Source of the DNA: JAIOSF01 sp963677755
Lineage (GTDB): Bacteria; Campylobacterota; Campylobacteria; Campylobacterales; Arcobacteraceae
Reading direction: 5' to 3'
Assembly: GCA_963677755.1 (NCBI GenBank)
Contig: OY782506.1
Coordinates: 620,001 to 684,000 of the forward strand
Length of the DNA stretch: 64,000 nucleotides
Shown here one piece after another: positions 1-8,764 of the stretch. The stretch's first letter is position 1. Every line of letters begins with the position of its first letter. The notes under the pieces are model-generated. The model did not search any database. It was given only the letters and a program-made list of their open reading frames with translations, and was not told the DNA's origin. The position numbers and the translations under genes are program-made.

Positions 1-11
1 ATATATTTAAT

Positions 12-410
12 GGGGTCGACTTGGTATCGATTAGAGCAGTGAGTATTGGTTGCATGTCGGTTTGAACATATCGATAATCTGTTCATTTTTTTTAGACGCA
101 AATAATACAAATTACGCTCCAGCTTACGCTAAAGCTGCGTAAGTTTAACAACTTAACGGACTCCCCCTTTTAGGGGTTGAGACCATGGAGGTTCTCACCA
201 CAGATTCTATCTATGTGGGTTTAGAGGACTCAAACCAGATAGATTATCTTTGTAGCTTGATTGCCTACAAGGAGACATTCAAATCTTAGCCTAGAAGTTT
301 TCTTTGCAGGTTGAGTTGCTTTTAGGTGAAACTAGTCAACCTTTTCTAAGCATGTAGACGCTAATATGAGTTGTTTTAAGACTCCAGTTCAATTCTGGAC
401 GACTCCACCA
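12..410 (+). ncRNA. ssrA: tmRNA (transfer-messenger RNA)
   Basis: Rescues stalled ribosomes by adding a degradation tag. The 5' acceptor strand GGGGTCG (12-18) pairs with CGACTCC just before the encoded CCA end (408-410), and the T arm reads GACTCCAGTTCAATTCTGGA. The tag frame starts with the resume codon GCA at 98 and reads ANNTNYAPAYAKAA, stopping with TAA at 140-142. The APAYAKAA ending is typical of Campylobacter and Arcobacter tags. The promoter lies outside the window. Confidence 0.96.
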
Positions 411-573
411 AATAAATATTATATACTTTCCCTTATAGTCCATTTAATCTAGTAAATAAAGTACAATTGTTACAATTTTCAACATGAATTCACACAATCC
501 AAATTAATAATTCAATTAAAAAAAATCTTAGAATAATAGAGTATAATTTACTGATATACAATAAAGGTACAGA

Positions 574-843
574 ATGAAAAGTTATAGATTTATAATCATA
601 GGTCATGTTCAAGGTGTTTATTATCGAAAAAATGTACAAAAAAATGCTAATAAAGAGAGATTTAGTGGTTATGTAAAAAACTTGTCTGATGGGAGTGTAG
701 AAGCTTGTGTCACATGTGATGAAAGTCGTTTAGATAGGTTTTTGGATATACTTCAAAAAGGTTCTCCATCAAGTATTGTACATGAGATTAAAAAATATCA
801 TTGTGATGAGAATTTTAGTAAAGACTTTGAAATAAGGTATTAA
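574..843 (+). CDS. acyP: acylphosphatase
   Basis: An 89-residue cytoplasmic enzyme that hydrolyses acyl phosphates. It has the family signature GHVQGVYYR (residues 10-18), with the phosphate-binding Arg18, and GYVKNLSDGSVE (32-43), with the catalytic Asn36. The length is the usual one for a free-standing acylphosphatase, so this is not a HypF fragment. The ATG follows AAAGGTACAG, a reasonable ribosome site, and a TATAAT at about 541-546 may be the promoter. It lies between ssrA and a cytochrome c gene, 38 bp upstream of the latter. The substrate is not predictable. Confidence 0.92.
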   Translation: MKSYRFIIIGHVQGVYYRKNVQKNANKERFSGYVKNLSDGSVEACVTCDESRLDRFLDILQKGSPSSIVHEIKKYHCDENFSKDFEIRY

Positions 844-881
844 AACTTAACAAGATATAATACAAAAATAAAGGATATAAA

Positions 882-1451
882 ATGTTAAAATTATTATTAA
901 GCATAGCAACTGTTTCAATACTTTTTGTAGGTTGTACTGAAAATACTAAAGAAGAAGTAAAAGCAACAACAAATAAGACTATTGATAATGTAGCAGAAGT
1001 AACCCAAGATGTTACAGATAGTGCGACAAAAGTGGTTCAAAAAGCAACTGAAAAAACAAAAGACGTTGTAAATAAAGTAACTGAAAGTACAACACCTGTT
1101 ATTGATGAGGTTACTACAAAAGTTAAAGATGTGGCAGAAGAAGTTACAACAAGTGTTACAAAAGTAACAAAAGACTTACAAGAAAAAGTTCACACAGCAA
1201 CAGCTCCAAAAATTGATGGGAAAGCACTATTTAAAGTATGTGGATCATGTCATGGGCAAAATGGAGAGAAAAAAGCTTTAAATGCTTCAAAAGTGATTCA
1301 AGGTTGGTCTAAAGAACAAGTAGAAGTTGCACTAAAAGGTTATAAATCTGGAACATATGGTGGAGCTATGAAAGGTGTAATGCTTGGACAAGTAAATAGT
1401 TTAGACGATGATAAAATAGAAGCATTAGCAACATATATCTCAACATTATAA
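882..1451 (+). CDS. cytochrome c family lipoprotein with helical spacer
   Basis: A 189-residue exported protein. A signal peptide ends in the lipobox LFVGC (residues 14-18), so it should be lipid-anchored. Residues about 25-105 form a low-complexity, Lys/Thr/Val-rich stretch of repeated TxKVxxVT units, likely a long amphipathic helix. The C-terminal 75 residues form a class I cytochrome c domain: CGSCHGQNGEKK holds the CxxCH haem site, and MKGVMLGQV supplies a likely distal Met. The domain resembles the small c-type cytochromes of Arcobacter and Sulfurimonas. AAAGGATATAAAATG gives a clear start. The next gene begins 1 bp after the stop. Confidence 0.85.
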   Translation: MLKLLLSIATVSILFVGCTENTKEEVKATTNKTIDNVAEVTQDVTDSATKVVQKATEKTKDVVNKVTESTTPVIDEVTTKVKDVAEEVTTSVTKVTKDLQEKVHTATAPKIDGKALFKVCGSCHGQNGEKKALNASKVIQGWSKEQVEVALKGYKSGTYGGAMKGVMLGQVNSLDDDKIEALATYISTL

Positions 1452-1452
1452 T

Positions 1453-1839
1453 ATGAATAATCAAACAACAATTAGTTTTATCAAACTAGGGGCTTTTATG
1501 ATGGCTCTTAGTGTAGCATTTGGAGCATTTGGGGCACATGCTTTAAAAGATCTCTTAGATGAACATATGACAAAAGTATATCATACTGCCGTTGAGTACC
1601 AATTTTATCACTCACTAGGTATGTTTGTAGTAGCTTTTGTAGCATACATAAATGATGATAAAAAAGTAAAAATAGCTGGATATATTATGGTGATAAGCAC
1701 AGCTATTTTTTGTGGTAGCTTATATATTATGACAATAACTGAACTTAAATGGTTAGGAGCAATTACACCAATAGGTGGGACTGGTTTTATTATCTCATGG
1801 ATTATGTTATTAGTTAGTCTAAATAGTAAACTCAAATAA
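1453..1839 (+). CDS. DUF423 family membrane protein
   Basis: A 128-residue inner-membrane protein with four predicted transmembrane segments. It carries the family pattern FGAFGAHALKDLL near residues 23-35 and YQFYHSLGMF near 49-58, both hallmarks of the DUF423/YgdD family. Its function is unknown. The start follows the cytochrome gene by 1 bp, so it is probably co-transcribed and perhaps translationally coupled. The length is usual for the family. Confidence 0.88.
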   Translation: MNNQTTISFIKLGAFMMALSVAFGAFGAHALKDLLDEHMTKVYHTAVEYQFYHSLGMFVVAFVAYINDDKKVKIAGYIMVISTAIFCGSLYIMTITELKWLGAITPIGGTGFIISWIMLLVSLNSKLK

Positions 1840-1862
1840 GTTTTTTTAGGATATAATTTCTT

Positions 1863-2156
1863 ATGAAAAAAATACGTGAAGAACTTAGTAAATATCTTAT
1901 AATTGTGAAAAAAGAGAGCCATTATACAAGAGCTATGGTTATCACTTTTAAAAGATTGTTACATAAACAACTAGGTGGAAAATCACACCCTACAGAAGAG
2001 GAAGTAAAAGAAGCTATTATGCAACTAAAAGATGTAGGAAAAATTACAGCACTTTTACCACTTATTGCACTTCCTGGTTCTGTTTTAACTATCCCTGTTT
2101 TAGTAAAAATTGGTAAATATTATAATATTGATATTTTACCTAAGATGAAAAAATAA
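1863..2156 (+). CDS. LETM1-like small membrane-associated protein
   Basis: A 97-residue protein. Its C-terminal part, LLPLIALPGSVLTIPVLVKI followed by YYNIDILPKMKK, looks like the core of the LETM1 domain, in which a hydrophobic segment is followed by a conserved Pro-rich end. The N-terminal 55 residues are charged and helical. Mitochondrial LETM1 proteins are involved in K+/H+ or Ca2+/H+ exchange; whether short bacterial relatives do this is unknown. It lies 23 bp after the DUF423 gene, and a weak GGATAT ribosome site precedes ATG. Confidence 0.6.
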   Translation: MKKIREELSKYLIIVKKESHYTRAMVITFKRLLHKQLGGKSHPTEEEVKEAIMQLKDVGKITALLPLIALPGSVLTIPVLVKIGKYYNIDILPKMKK

Positions 2157-2335
2157 CTATCTATTAGTTTCACCTAAAAAAAATCTAATTTGTTTAGAAT
2201 AATTGAAGTTGTAGTTGATAAATTTAGAGACTACAATGAACTTGACAACTTAATATAAATCAAATATAAATTCTTTAATATAAAAACTTAAGTACTTTTT
2301 AAATAAAATATTCTAAATTAAAAAGGATTATAACC

Positions 2336-3151
2336 ATGTTATACAAGACAAGATACTATACAATAAGTACTTTAGCAATACTGATGTTGTTATGCAGTCT
2401 AAACTTCAATCATTTAGGAATAGTAGCTTATATCGATTTACCAACTATTGTATTTGTTATAATTTCTCTAGTATTGAGTCGATTTCTCGATGAAAAAGCA
2501 CAAAATAGTTTTTTAGTGGGAGTAGGGTTATTTCTTATCTCTTTATCATTTATAGCAATTTATTCAATAGTAGAAGATATGACTCAACTAGGAGGTGCCA
2601 TAGCTGTAGGGATTCTTCCTATGGTATATTTAAGTGTTTATATTTTTTATGTATCAAATATCAAGCAGATACTTAGCTCAGATTCTGTTGCATATAAAGC
2701 AGAAGCTTTTACTTTGTCTAGAAATGAGTATATCTTTCATTTAGGTTTTGTTCTACTTATTTTTGTATCTATTGTTATATCTGGAGCGGGATTTAGGGCG
2801 GTTATAGATGTACCATCACTTCTTGTTTTTTTACCACTTCTTGCAACTATTAAATTTGATGATAAAATAAAAGGGCTACTTTTAAGACAAAATCTAGTTT
2901 TAGGTGCAGTTACTATAAATTTTTTTATCAGTATTTATTCTGTTCTTTTAGATTCTAGTAGTGAAAATATTGGTCCAAGCTTAGCTTTGATGACAATAAG
3001 TAGTACTTATGCTCTTTATCTCTACCTATCATGGATAAAACCACAACTTTCAAAAACAACTCTTAACTATACAAAAAGTGAGTATATGCTTTATATCGTT
3101 AGTTCACTCTCTTTATTTTTACCATTTGTTTATATTGTGTTGAGTAAATAA
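2336..3151 (+). CDS. MotA/ExbB-like polytopic membrane protein with internal duplication
   Basis: A 271-residue integral membrane protein with about eight transmembrane segments. Two halves resemble each other and the MotA stator fold. YIDLPTIVFVI (about 32-42) matches VIDVPSLLVFL (about 157-167). Each is followed by two further hydrophobic helices carrying a Gly-rich or Ser-rich end, as in the helix 3-4 region of MotA. No MotB partner lies beside it, so a flagellar role is not supported. It stands alone, with AAAAAGGATT before ATG. The MotA relationship is judged by eye only; a simple hypothetical membrane protein is the fallback. Confidence 0.45.
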   Translation: MLYKTRYYTISTLAILMLLCSLNFNHLGIVAYIDLPTIVFVIISLVLSRFLDEKAQNSFLVGVGLFLISLSFIAIYSIVEDMTQLGGAIAVGILPMVYLSVYIFYVSNIKQILSSDSVAYKAEAFTLSRNEYIFHLGFVLLIFVSIVISGAGFRAVIDVPSLLVFLPLLATIKFDDKIKGLLLRQNLVLGAVTINFFISIYSVLLDSSSENIGPSLALMTISSTYALYLYLSWIKPQLSKTTLNYTKSEYMLYIVSSLSLFLPFVYIVLSK

Positions 3152-3232
3152 AAAGAAAATCAAAAAATTTGAAAATAGTTTTTAAAAATAGAGATAAAAC
3201 TTTATAGTAAATTTTTAAATAGGAAATAACAG

Positions 3233-4825
3233 ATGGAGATAAAACCACTACTAAAAAGATATATACAGTTTTATAAACTCTATGAAAAAGCCAAAGATGA
3301 AAGTGAACTCAAAACGCTTATTTTAAATGATGATACCATAGATAAAGATATGGTTTTTTATGATTTAGTAAGAGAAGATGGAAGTGGTTTAAATGGTGCT
3401 TTTTTCTCATATGGGGAGGCAATAGCTTGCCAAGCTTATCTCTCAAGACAAAGATATACCAATAGATGGTCAAATCCAACTTTAAAAGAGGAAAATAGAT
3501 TTACCATCATAGAGATAAGTTTATCTATGATTTTGAAAGAGCAAGAGAGATTATCAGGGCTGTTTAGTCGTATGAAGCATATCAATCCTTACAATGAAGA
3601 TGATATAAATAATGAGATGCCAGAACACTATGAAGTAAAAGTATTATGGGATTTTGGACACCATTTTGAGCCTAGATATATCTACCATGATGGAAAAGAT
3701 TTTATCTCCTCTACACATAAAGATGCAAAACTTCCATGGAGTATAGACAACGGCTATACCACCATGATCGATGATGAGGGAAACTATGGAGTAGTTTACA
3801 ATGCAGGTGGATACCACGATATAAAATTAGAGATAGTTTTAGAGTTTGAATACTTTTTTGCAGATGGCAATGACAGTGAAAACAACGGCTTAGTAAGTGT
3901 TCAAAAACAAAAAAAACAAACTGATAATTACAAAGAGTTTACTTGCGAAATAATTGATCTAAAGACAAAAGAGGTGTACTCCAAAAGTGCTTTAACCACC
4001 AGCTTAGATGGCGATAATTTTATAATCGTAGATCAAAATAGATATATGCAGTATGTAAAGATAGATACAAAAGATAGAAAGATTGAAGCTGTAAGTAAAA
4101 AATACAAAACGATCTTAAACCCAATACACTATGCACCAAAACCAGTCCAAGATAGAGATACACACCTTTGGGGATATATAGACAACAGATGCCAAGAACT
4201 CATAAGTCCAAAATTTAAAAACTTTGGTAGTTTTAACAGTAGCTATGCCATCATCAAAGAAGATGATAAAGAGTTTGTCATAGACTTAAAAGGTGATGTG
4301 ATAATAGAGCCAAAAGATGAGATTATACACTACGATGAACTCTTTTTTATAAGAGTCGATAAAAAATGGGCTGTATATAAAGGTAGTAAAATTTATATAG
4401 ATTTTATTGATACACAAAAAAAGATAGAAAAACTCAAAAAAGAGAAAAACTTAAAAGATGAGGAACTGTTTGAATATCTTAAAAAATCCTATTGTACACA
4501 AACAGGCTATATGTGGCTCAATGCCAATACTCCTGAAGAGATACTGTTACGCTTTGCAATAGTAGGGAAAAAAAGAGAACTACATAAACGGATGCACCAA
4601 CTACCACTTAAAGAGTATATAAAACTCTATGATACCTTTACTACAGATAAAGATTTAAGAGAAGCAGGACTTTGGGGTAAAAAAGTAAAAATAAAAGATG
4701 CTAAAGTGGGAAATATAGGTTGGAACTATCCTGCGAGTGCCTCGCTTTATGATATGAGTAAAGAGCTTCCTGTGGATGGTTTTGGTGTTGCTTTGGAGGA
4801 ATTGGAGTTGCTAAAAGATGATTAA
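3233..4825 (+). CDS. WG-repeat-containing protein
   Basis: A 530-residue, apparently soluble protein with no signal peptide. The middle part (about 300-390) holds WG/KWG-type beta repeats, such as LWGYIDNRCQELISPKFKNF and KKWAVYK, each with the W-G/A-[YV]-I-[DN] core. The N-terminal 100 residues and the C-terminal Lys-rich part match no family known to me. WG repeats usually mediate protein contacts in uncharacterised proteins. AATAGGAAATAACAG before ATG is a good ribosome site. It overlaps the next gene by 8 bp and heads a three-gene unit of unknown purpose. Confidence 0.6.
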   Translation: MEIKPLLKRYIQFYKLYEKAKDESELKTLILNDDTIDKDMVFYDLVREDGSGLNGAFFSYGEAIACQAYLSRQRYTNRWSNPTLKEENRFTIIEISLSMILKEQERLSGLFSRMKHINPYNEDDINNEMPEHYEVKVLWDFGHHFEPRYIYHDGKDFISSTHKDAKLPWSIDNGYTTMIDDEGNYGVVYNAGGYHDIKLEIVLEFEYFFADGNDSENNGLVSVQKQKKQTDNYKEFTCEIIDLKTKEVYSKSALTTSLDGDNFIIVDQNRYMQYVKIDTKDRKIEAVSKKYKTILNPIHYAPKPVQDRDTHLWGYIDNRCQELISPKFKNFGSFNSSYAIIKEDDKEFVIDLKGDVIIEPKDEIIHYDELFFIRVDKKWAVYKGSKIYIDFIDTQKKIEKLKKEKNLKDEELFEYLKKSYCTQTGYMWLNANTPEEILLRFAIVGKKRELHKRMHQLPLKEYIKLYDTFTTDKDLREAGLWGKKVKIKDAKVGNIGWNYPASASLYDMSKELPVDGFGVALEELELLKDD

Positions 4826-6629
4826 TTTTATGAAACTAAGAACGGCCTTTGCAACCACACTCATTCACTCACCAATCATATTTTGGCAAGCATTTCTTAT
4901 GGATAATATAATATGGCAGTTTGCTTTTGTAGTGATAACTTTAGCTACTTTTTTTACAGCTTATACAAGTGAAACTATCAATAAAAAGCCAATGCTTGTG
5001 TATTGGGGAGTACCTCTATTTTTAATATTGTTTTTTATACTTAGAATTGCAAAAGCAGAAGAGTTTAGTGTACTTATTCAACTACTAGCAACTTTTGGAT
5101 ACCTCTTTTGGTATAAGAAGAGTGATAAAAAAGAGATTGCTGTATATAGCAATGATAATTATGACTATATGAAAGGGGAAGTGGATGATTATTTTCATAA
5201 ATCTTTTAGCACTGAAGATGAAGCTATAGATTATATGAAAAACAAATTAGACAATGAGTTAAAAGAATTAGCAGAAAAAACTTCTGATGTAGAAACGCTA
5301 AAAGCAAATTATCGCTTTGGTGGTACTGATTATTTTGTTAAAGGTTCATTAGCATTTAGTAGTTGGAATTATGTGGAAGAAAATGCTAAAAGAATTTTCG
5401 AGAAACAAGAGAGTAAAAGAAAAAGTAATATCAAAGGCTTTTCCGATCTTTTAAAAAGAGGAAATCTTCCAGATGATAATAGAGTCGTACCAAACTATCT
5501 TAAAATAAAAAATGCCCAATACGATGATGTGGATTTTAAAAGCAATAATGTAGATGAGATAGTAAAACTTGATAGCGAAGAGTTTAACGAACTTGTTTCA
5601 CAAAGTAATAATGGCTTACTTTTTACTTGGCTGAGTACTTTAAGTAAAAACGAACTTGAAAAGTTTTATCAATACAATGATGAAGTAGTAAAGCTATCTA
5701 ATAGTGCGGAACAAAGCTCAAGAGAACAGTTTGAAAATGCTATGAAAAGTATAAATATTGATGAGATAAGCGATATCCAAAGAGCAAGGGCAACACTAGA
5801 GATTCCTTTGATGATACACTATGCAAAAGAGCTTTATATAAAAACCATCACATTTAGGATGTTTCAAACCTATGATTTTTATATGGATTATGAAAAAGAG
5901 GAAGATACTAGATTTGAGCAAACACTTTCAAGTATCATCTGGGGTGAGATGAGATATATTCCAGATCATTTTGAGCAAGTGCTTACTCTATTTAAAGATT
6001 TTTATAATGAAAAAGATCCGTATCATCAAAAAATATTTGAACATTTAACAAAAAGATTTGGCTTACTTATAGCCACACTTAATAGAATTGTAGCCGTTAC
6101 AGGGGATAAACAAGATGCATTAAACTGGTTTACCGGAGAGATGATACGATTAGATATTGTTCCACCTTTACAAATATCAGTGAGCCAAACTAAAGAGCTT
6201 AGAAGTGAACAAAAGCTTATCAACTTCTTAACCCTTACCTATCTGGCAATTTGTGATGAAAATGAGGATAACTATCTTTCAAATCTCATATCGTGTGTTG
6301 ATACACTTTTTGAGTGGTATCCTGCCAATGATAAAGGGTGTAAATACGCCCTGCAAGAGATGATAAAAAGTGTAGCTCTAAAAGAAGTAAATAAAGAAAA
6401 TGCAAATAGGTTTTTAACATTTTTTGAAGAGTTACCAAGATTTTATGAAGTGCTTAGCTATGAAAAGATTATGGAGTTAAAAGAGCTTATAAATCATACT
6501 CAAAGTAGCTATAAACCACTTGATAATAAAGTCTTTGATGAAGATGGAGTTAAAAATAAGCTGATACTTTTAAACTATAAAGTTGATATGGAAGATTTGT
6601 ATTATGAGAGTGGGAAAGAGGTTAAATGA
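4818..6629 (+). CDS. hypothetical membrane-anchored protein
   Basis: A 603-residue protein that I cannot assign. Residues about 10-100 form three to four transmembrane helices; the remaining 500 residues are hydrophilic, mostly helical and probably cytoplasmic. The first ATG overlaps the end of the WG-repeat gene by 8 bp. A second ATG four codons later (4830) is equally possible. The 4-bp overlap with the following small membrane-protein gene suggests that the three products are made together. No catalytic motif is visible. Confidence 0.6.
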   Translation: MINFMKLRTAFATTLIHSPIIFWQAFLMDNIIWQFAFVVITLATFFTAYTSETINKKPMLVYWGVPLFLILFFILRIAKAEEFSVLIQLLATFGYLFWYKKSDKKEIAVYSNDNYDYMKGEVDDYFHKSFSTEDEAIDYMKNKLDNELKELAEKTSDVETLKANYRFGGTDYFVKGSLAFSSWNYVEENAKRIFEKQESKRKSNIKGFSDLLKRGNLPDDNRVVPNYLKIKNAQYDDVDFKSNNVDEIVKLDSEEFNELVSQSNNGLLFTWLSTLSKNELEKFYQYNDEVVKLSNSAEQSSREQFENAMKSINIDEISDIQRARATLEIPLMIHYAKELYIKTITFRMFQTYDFYMDYEKEEDTRFEQTLSSIIWGEMRYIPDHFEQVLTLFKDFYNEKDPYHQKIFEHLTKRFGLLIATLNRIVAVTGDKQDALNWFTGEMIRLDIVPPLQISVSQTKELRSEQKLINFLTLTYLAICDENEDNYLSNLISCVDTLFEWYPANDKGCKYALQEMIKSVALKEVNKENANRFLTFFEELPRFYEVLSYEKIMELKELINHTQSSYKPLDNKVFDEDGVKNKLILLNYKVDMEDLYYESGKEVK

Positions 6630-7126
6630 GAAACTATTATAAAAACTTTTTATGGGTTGGACTATCTCCACTTTTATATTTACTTGCACAATTGATTCAG
6701 TTAGACGGATTATTTTTACTATTTATTTTATACTTAAGCGCATTGTATGGAGTATATTTAAATGAACCAACAAGAGTAAAAGAGTATCTATACAAAATAG
6801 CCTTACTAATTGTATTTATTGTACCATCCTTTTTATTAGCAATGATAATACAGTTAATACAATATGCTTCAAACTCTAATAGTATATTCATTCTAGGTAT
6901 CTCAGAATACATTTCAAAATGGTTTAGGGTAGAAAACGATATGATATTTTTTGCTTTTTTATCTATACTATTTTTTGGATTATCTTTTCTCCCTTTAGGT
7001 TTTTTGATAAACGATATAAGTTTGTTATTTGGTTGGATTATACATGGTATTGTTTATAGTGTATTGTTATTTTTATTGGAAATCTCAATAAATAGAATGA
7101 AAATTGATACTAAACAAAAATTTTAA
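6626..7126 (+). CDS. small hydrophobic membrane protein, unknown
   Basis: A 166-residue protein with four predicted transmembrane segments and short loops. It starts in an ATGA overlap with the upstream stop, so it is probably translationally coupled. AAAGAGGTTAA just before ATG is a good ribosome site. It is the last gene of the unit that begins with the WG-repeat protein; a hairpin about 100 bp downstream could end the transcript. I recognise no family. Confidence 0.6.
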   Translation: MRNYYKNFLWVGLSPLLYLLAQLIQLDGLFLLFILYLSALYGVYLNEPTRVKEYLYKIALLIVFIVPSFLLAMIIQLIQYASNSNSIFILGISEYISKWFRVENDMIFFAFLSILFFGLSFLPLGFLINDISLLFGWIIHGIVYSVLLFLLEISINRMKIDTKQKF

Positions 7127-7233
7127 AATTCTACATACCAAACAAAATCTTTTTCAAGGGCTTTTTGAAAAAAGTGGCAGAATATGATGATTTATCAACT
7201 TAAATAACTTTACACATTAACTGTGTACTAAAG

Positions 7234-7275
7234 CTCTCTATTTTCATAAATCTATGCCTACTTTAGAGAGTTTTT
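7234..7275 (+). terminator. putative terminator after the WG-repeat gene unit
   Basis: CTCTCTA (7234-7240) pairs with TAGAGAG (7264-7270), which is followed directly by TTTTTATT. The 7-bp stem has a long 23-nt loop, so it is weak, but the T run and the position after a co-oriented gene unit favour termination. Confidence 0.4.
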
Positions 7276-7599
7276 ATTCCAGAAAAATTTTATTATAAAG
7301 TGGATGAATTTAAGTTACCACTTCAAATTTCTTAATTTACTCGGCTATATAAGAATATAATATTGAATATAGTTAAGGAAATATTATAAAAGAGGGGTTT
7401 CCTCAAAAATTGAAAAAATTACAAAAATCGTTAGAAATATTTTTTTCAAAATTTATAATAATGATATTTTATTTTTAATTAAAGAAGGTTTTAATGAAAG
7501 TATAGAATTTTTATATCAATATACTAAGCAATCTATAAATGTGGCTTAATGAAAAATTCTGGGGTCTGAATTATTCATTAAACCGTAATTTCATAAAAA

Positions 7600-7643
7600 T
7601 TTACTATTCATTTACTATCTATTTACTATTCATTTACTAAAAC
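7600..7643 (+). promoter_or_regulatory. four 11-bp tandem repeats upstream of the porin operon
   Basis: TTTACTATTCA, TTTACTATCTA, TTTACTATTCA and TTTACTAAAAC follow one another without gaps, ending 38 bp before the TTG start. The period equals about one helical turn, so a protein bound to each unit would sit on the same DNA face. An AT-rich TATATTATT stretch (7658-7666) could be the -10 region. Repeats of this sort are typical activator sites; the regulator is unknown. Confidence 0.55.
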
Positions 7644-7681
7644 AAGTTATTATTCTGTATATTATTAACGGAATATATAAC

Positions 7682-8764
7682 TTGAACAAAACAATAAAGA
7701 GATATTTTTTTATTTTACTTAGTGCGGTATCTGTAAATGCAGAACAATTAACAGATAGTATAAGAGTAGATGGTTATTTAAATGTTGATATTTACTCATC
7801 ATCTAAAGAAAATATTGATAGAGCAAAATTTTCAGGTGGATTACAAGGAAGATATCAAGTATCAGATAGTATTTCTGTTACAGGACAGATACATCTCAAA
7901 GAGGGAAAAAACTCTTTAGGGGAACCTTCAAACTCTTTAACTGATTATGATAGTGAACTTAAATGGCTTTATTTAGATTATTATCTTTTTGAAGATATTA
8001 CTTTACGAGTAGGTGCCTTTCAATTTCCTATTTTTAAATCATCTGAAACAGGAGATATAGGATACAGTTATACATGGACTGAATCACCACTGCGATCTTA
8101 TGGAGTGTTTGGTTGTGACGATTTTGAGGGAGGAGAGATACTCAAAAACTTTACCTATGAAGATATTGATTTTTTAGCGCAATTATCATTTGGAAAATCA
8201 ACCAATGAACTTGATAGCGGTGTAGGTGAAAGTTTAGAGGGAGATGTTGATAATCTTATTGGATTAACACTTAAAGCTTCTACTGATTTGTTTAAATTAA
8301 ATATTGGTTATTTAGAGGCATCTACTAAATTAGATGTCATAAATCAAGCATTAGAGGATAGTGAAGTTGATTTTAATATGTATGCAATGGAATCAGAAAT
8401 ATATTTCGATAACTATACTTTTAAAGCAGGTTTAATTAAAACTAATCTTACAAATGTTTTTGCAGAAGATTTGAATTATTATAGTTCCCTTGAATATAAT
8501 TATAATGATATTACACCATATATTTTATACTCTAATGAAACAATGAATTTTAAAAATAATAGCAATATGGGCAGTGGAAATGCTCAAACAAAAAAAGGTA
8601 TTGTAGAAAAATATTCTATTGGTGTACGATATGATTACAATGCAAATATTGCACTAAAATTTGGATTTACCCAAGAGGAAAATCGAAGAACTTATTATAG
8701 TAGTGATAGTTCTGATTATGATGAATCTCATACATATACAGGCACTATCAATGTTATATTTTAA
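7682..8764 (+). CDS. outer-membrane beta-barrel (porin-like) protein
   Basis: A 360-residue exported protein starting with TTG. The signal peptide (about residues 1-20, ending VNA) is followed by alternating hydrophobic/polar strands typical of a beta-barrel, and the last residues (YTGTINVIF) end in a terminal Phe, the outer-membrane insertion signal. Similar barrels are annotated as porins or phosphate-selective-porin-like. The start is supported by CGGAATATATAAC upstream and by the immediate signal sequence. It overlaps the binding-protein gene by 14 bp and heads a four-gene signalling operon, so it may feed the sensed ligand to the periplasm. Substrate unknown. Confidence 0.7.
   Translation: MNKTIKRYFFILLSAVSVNAEQLTDSIRVDGYLNVDIYSSSKENIDRAKFSGGLQGRYQVSDSISVTGQIHLKEGKNSLGEPSNSLTDYDSELKWLYLDYYLFEDITLRVGAFQFPIFKSSETGDIGYSYTWTESPLRSYGVFGCDDFEGGEILKNFTYEDIDFLAQLSFGKSTNELDSGVGESLEGDVDNLIGLTLKASTDLFKLNIGYLEASTKLDVINQALEDSEVDFNMYAMESEIYFDNYTFKAGLIKTNLTNVFAEDLNYYSSLEYNYNDITPYILYSNETMNFKNNSNMGSGNAQTKKGIVEKYSIGVRYDYNANIALKFGFTQEENRRTYYSSDSSDYDESHTYTGTINVIF

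Larger units (their letters stand above)
7127..7681 (+). other. 555-bp intergenic region before the porin operon
   Basis: Holds the weak terminator at 7234-7275, a small hairpin TACACA/TGTGTA near 7211-7227, a 58-codon open frame without an ATG (7373-7549, ending in the residues KEGFNESIEFLYQYTKQSIN plus VA) that may be a gene remnant, and the 11-bp phased repeats at 7600-7643. Nothing else recognisable was seen. Confidence 0.5.

Noticed and set aside
381..410. A separate tRNA gene at the end of the tmRNA
   Set aside because: The T arm and CCA end pair with the 5' end at 12-18 and belong to tmRNA; there is no anticodon arm.
2157..2335. Short frame ending in FRDYNELDNLI before the MotA-like gene
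   Set aside because: Only about 22 codons, no ATG and no ribosome site; nothing recognisable in the 179-bp gap.
8661..8750. Longer start for the PstS-like protein
   Set aside because: The extra 30 residues lie inside the porin C-terminus and would mask the clear signal peptide that begins at 8751.
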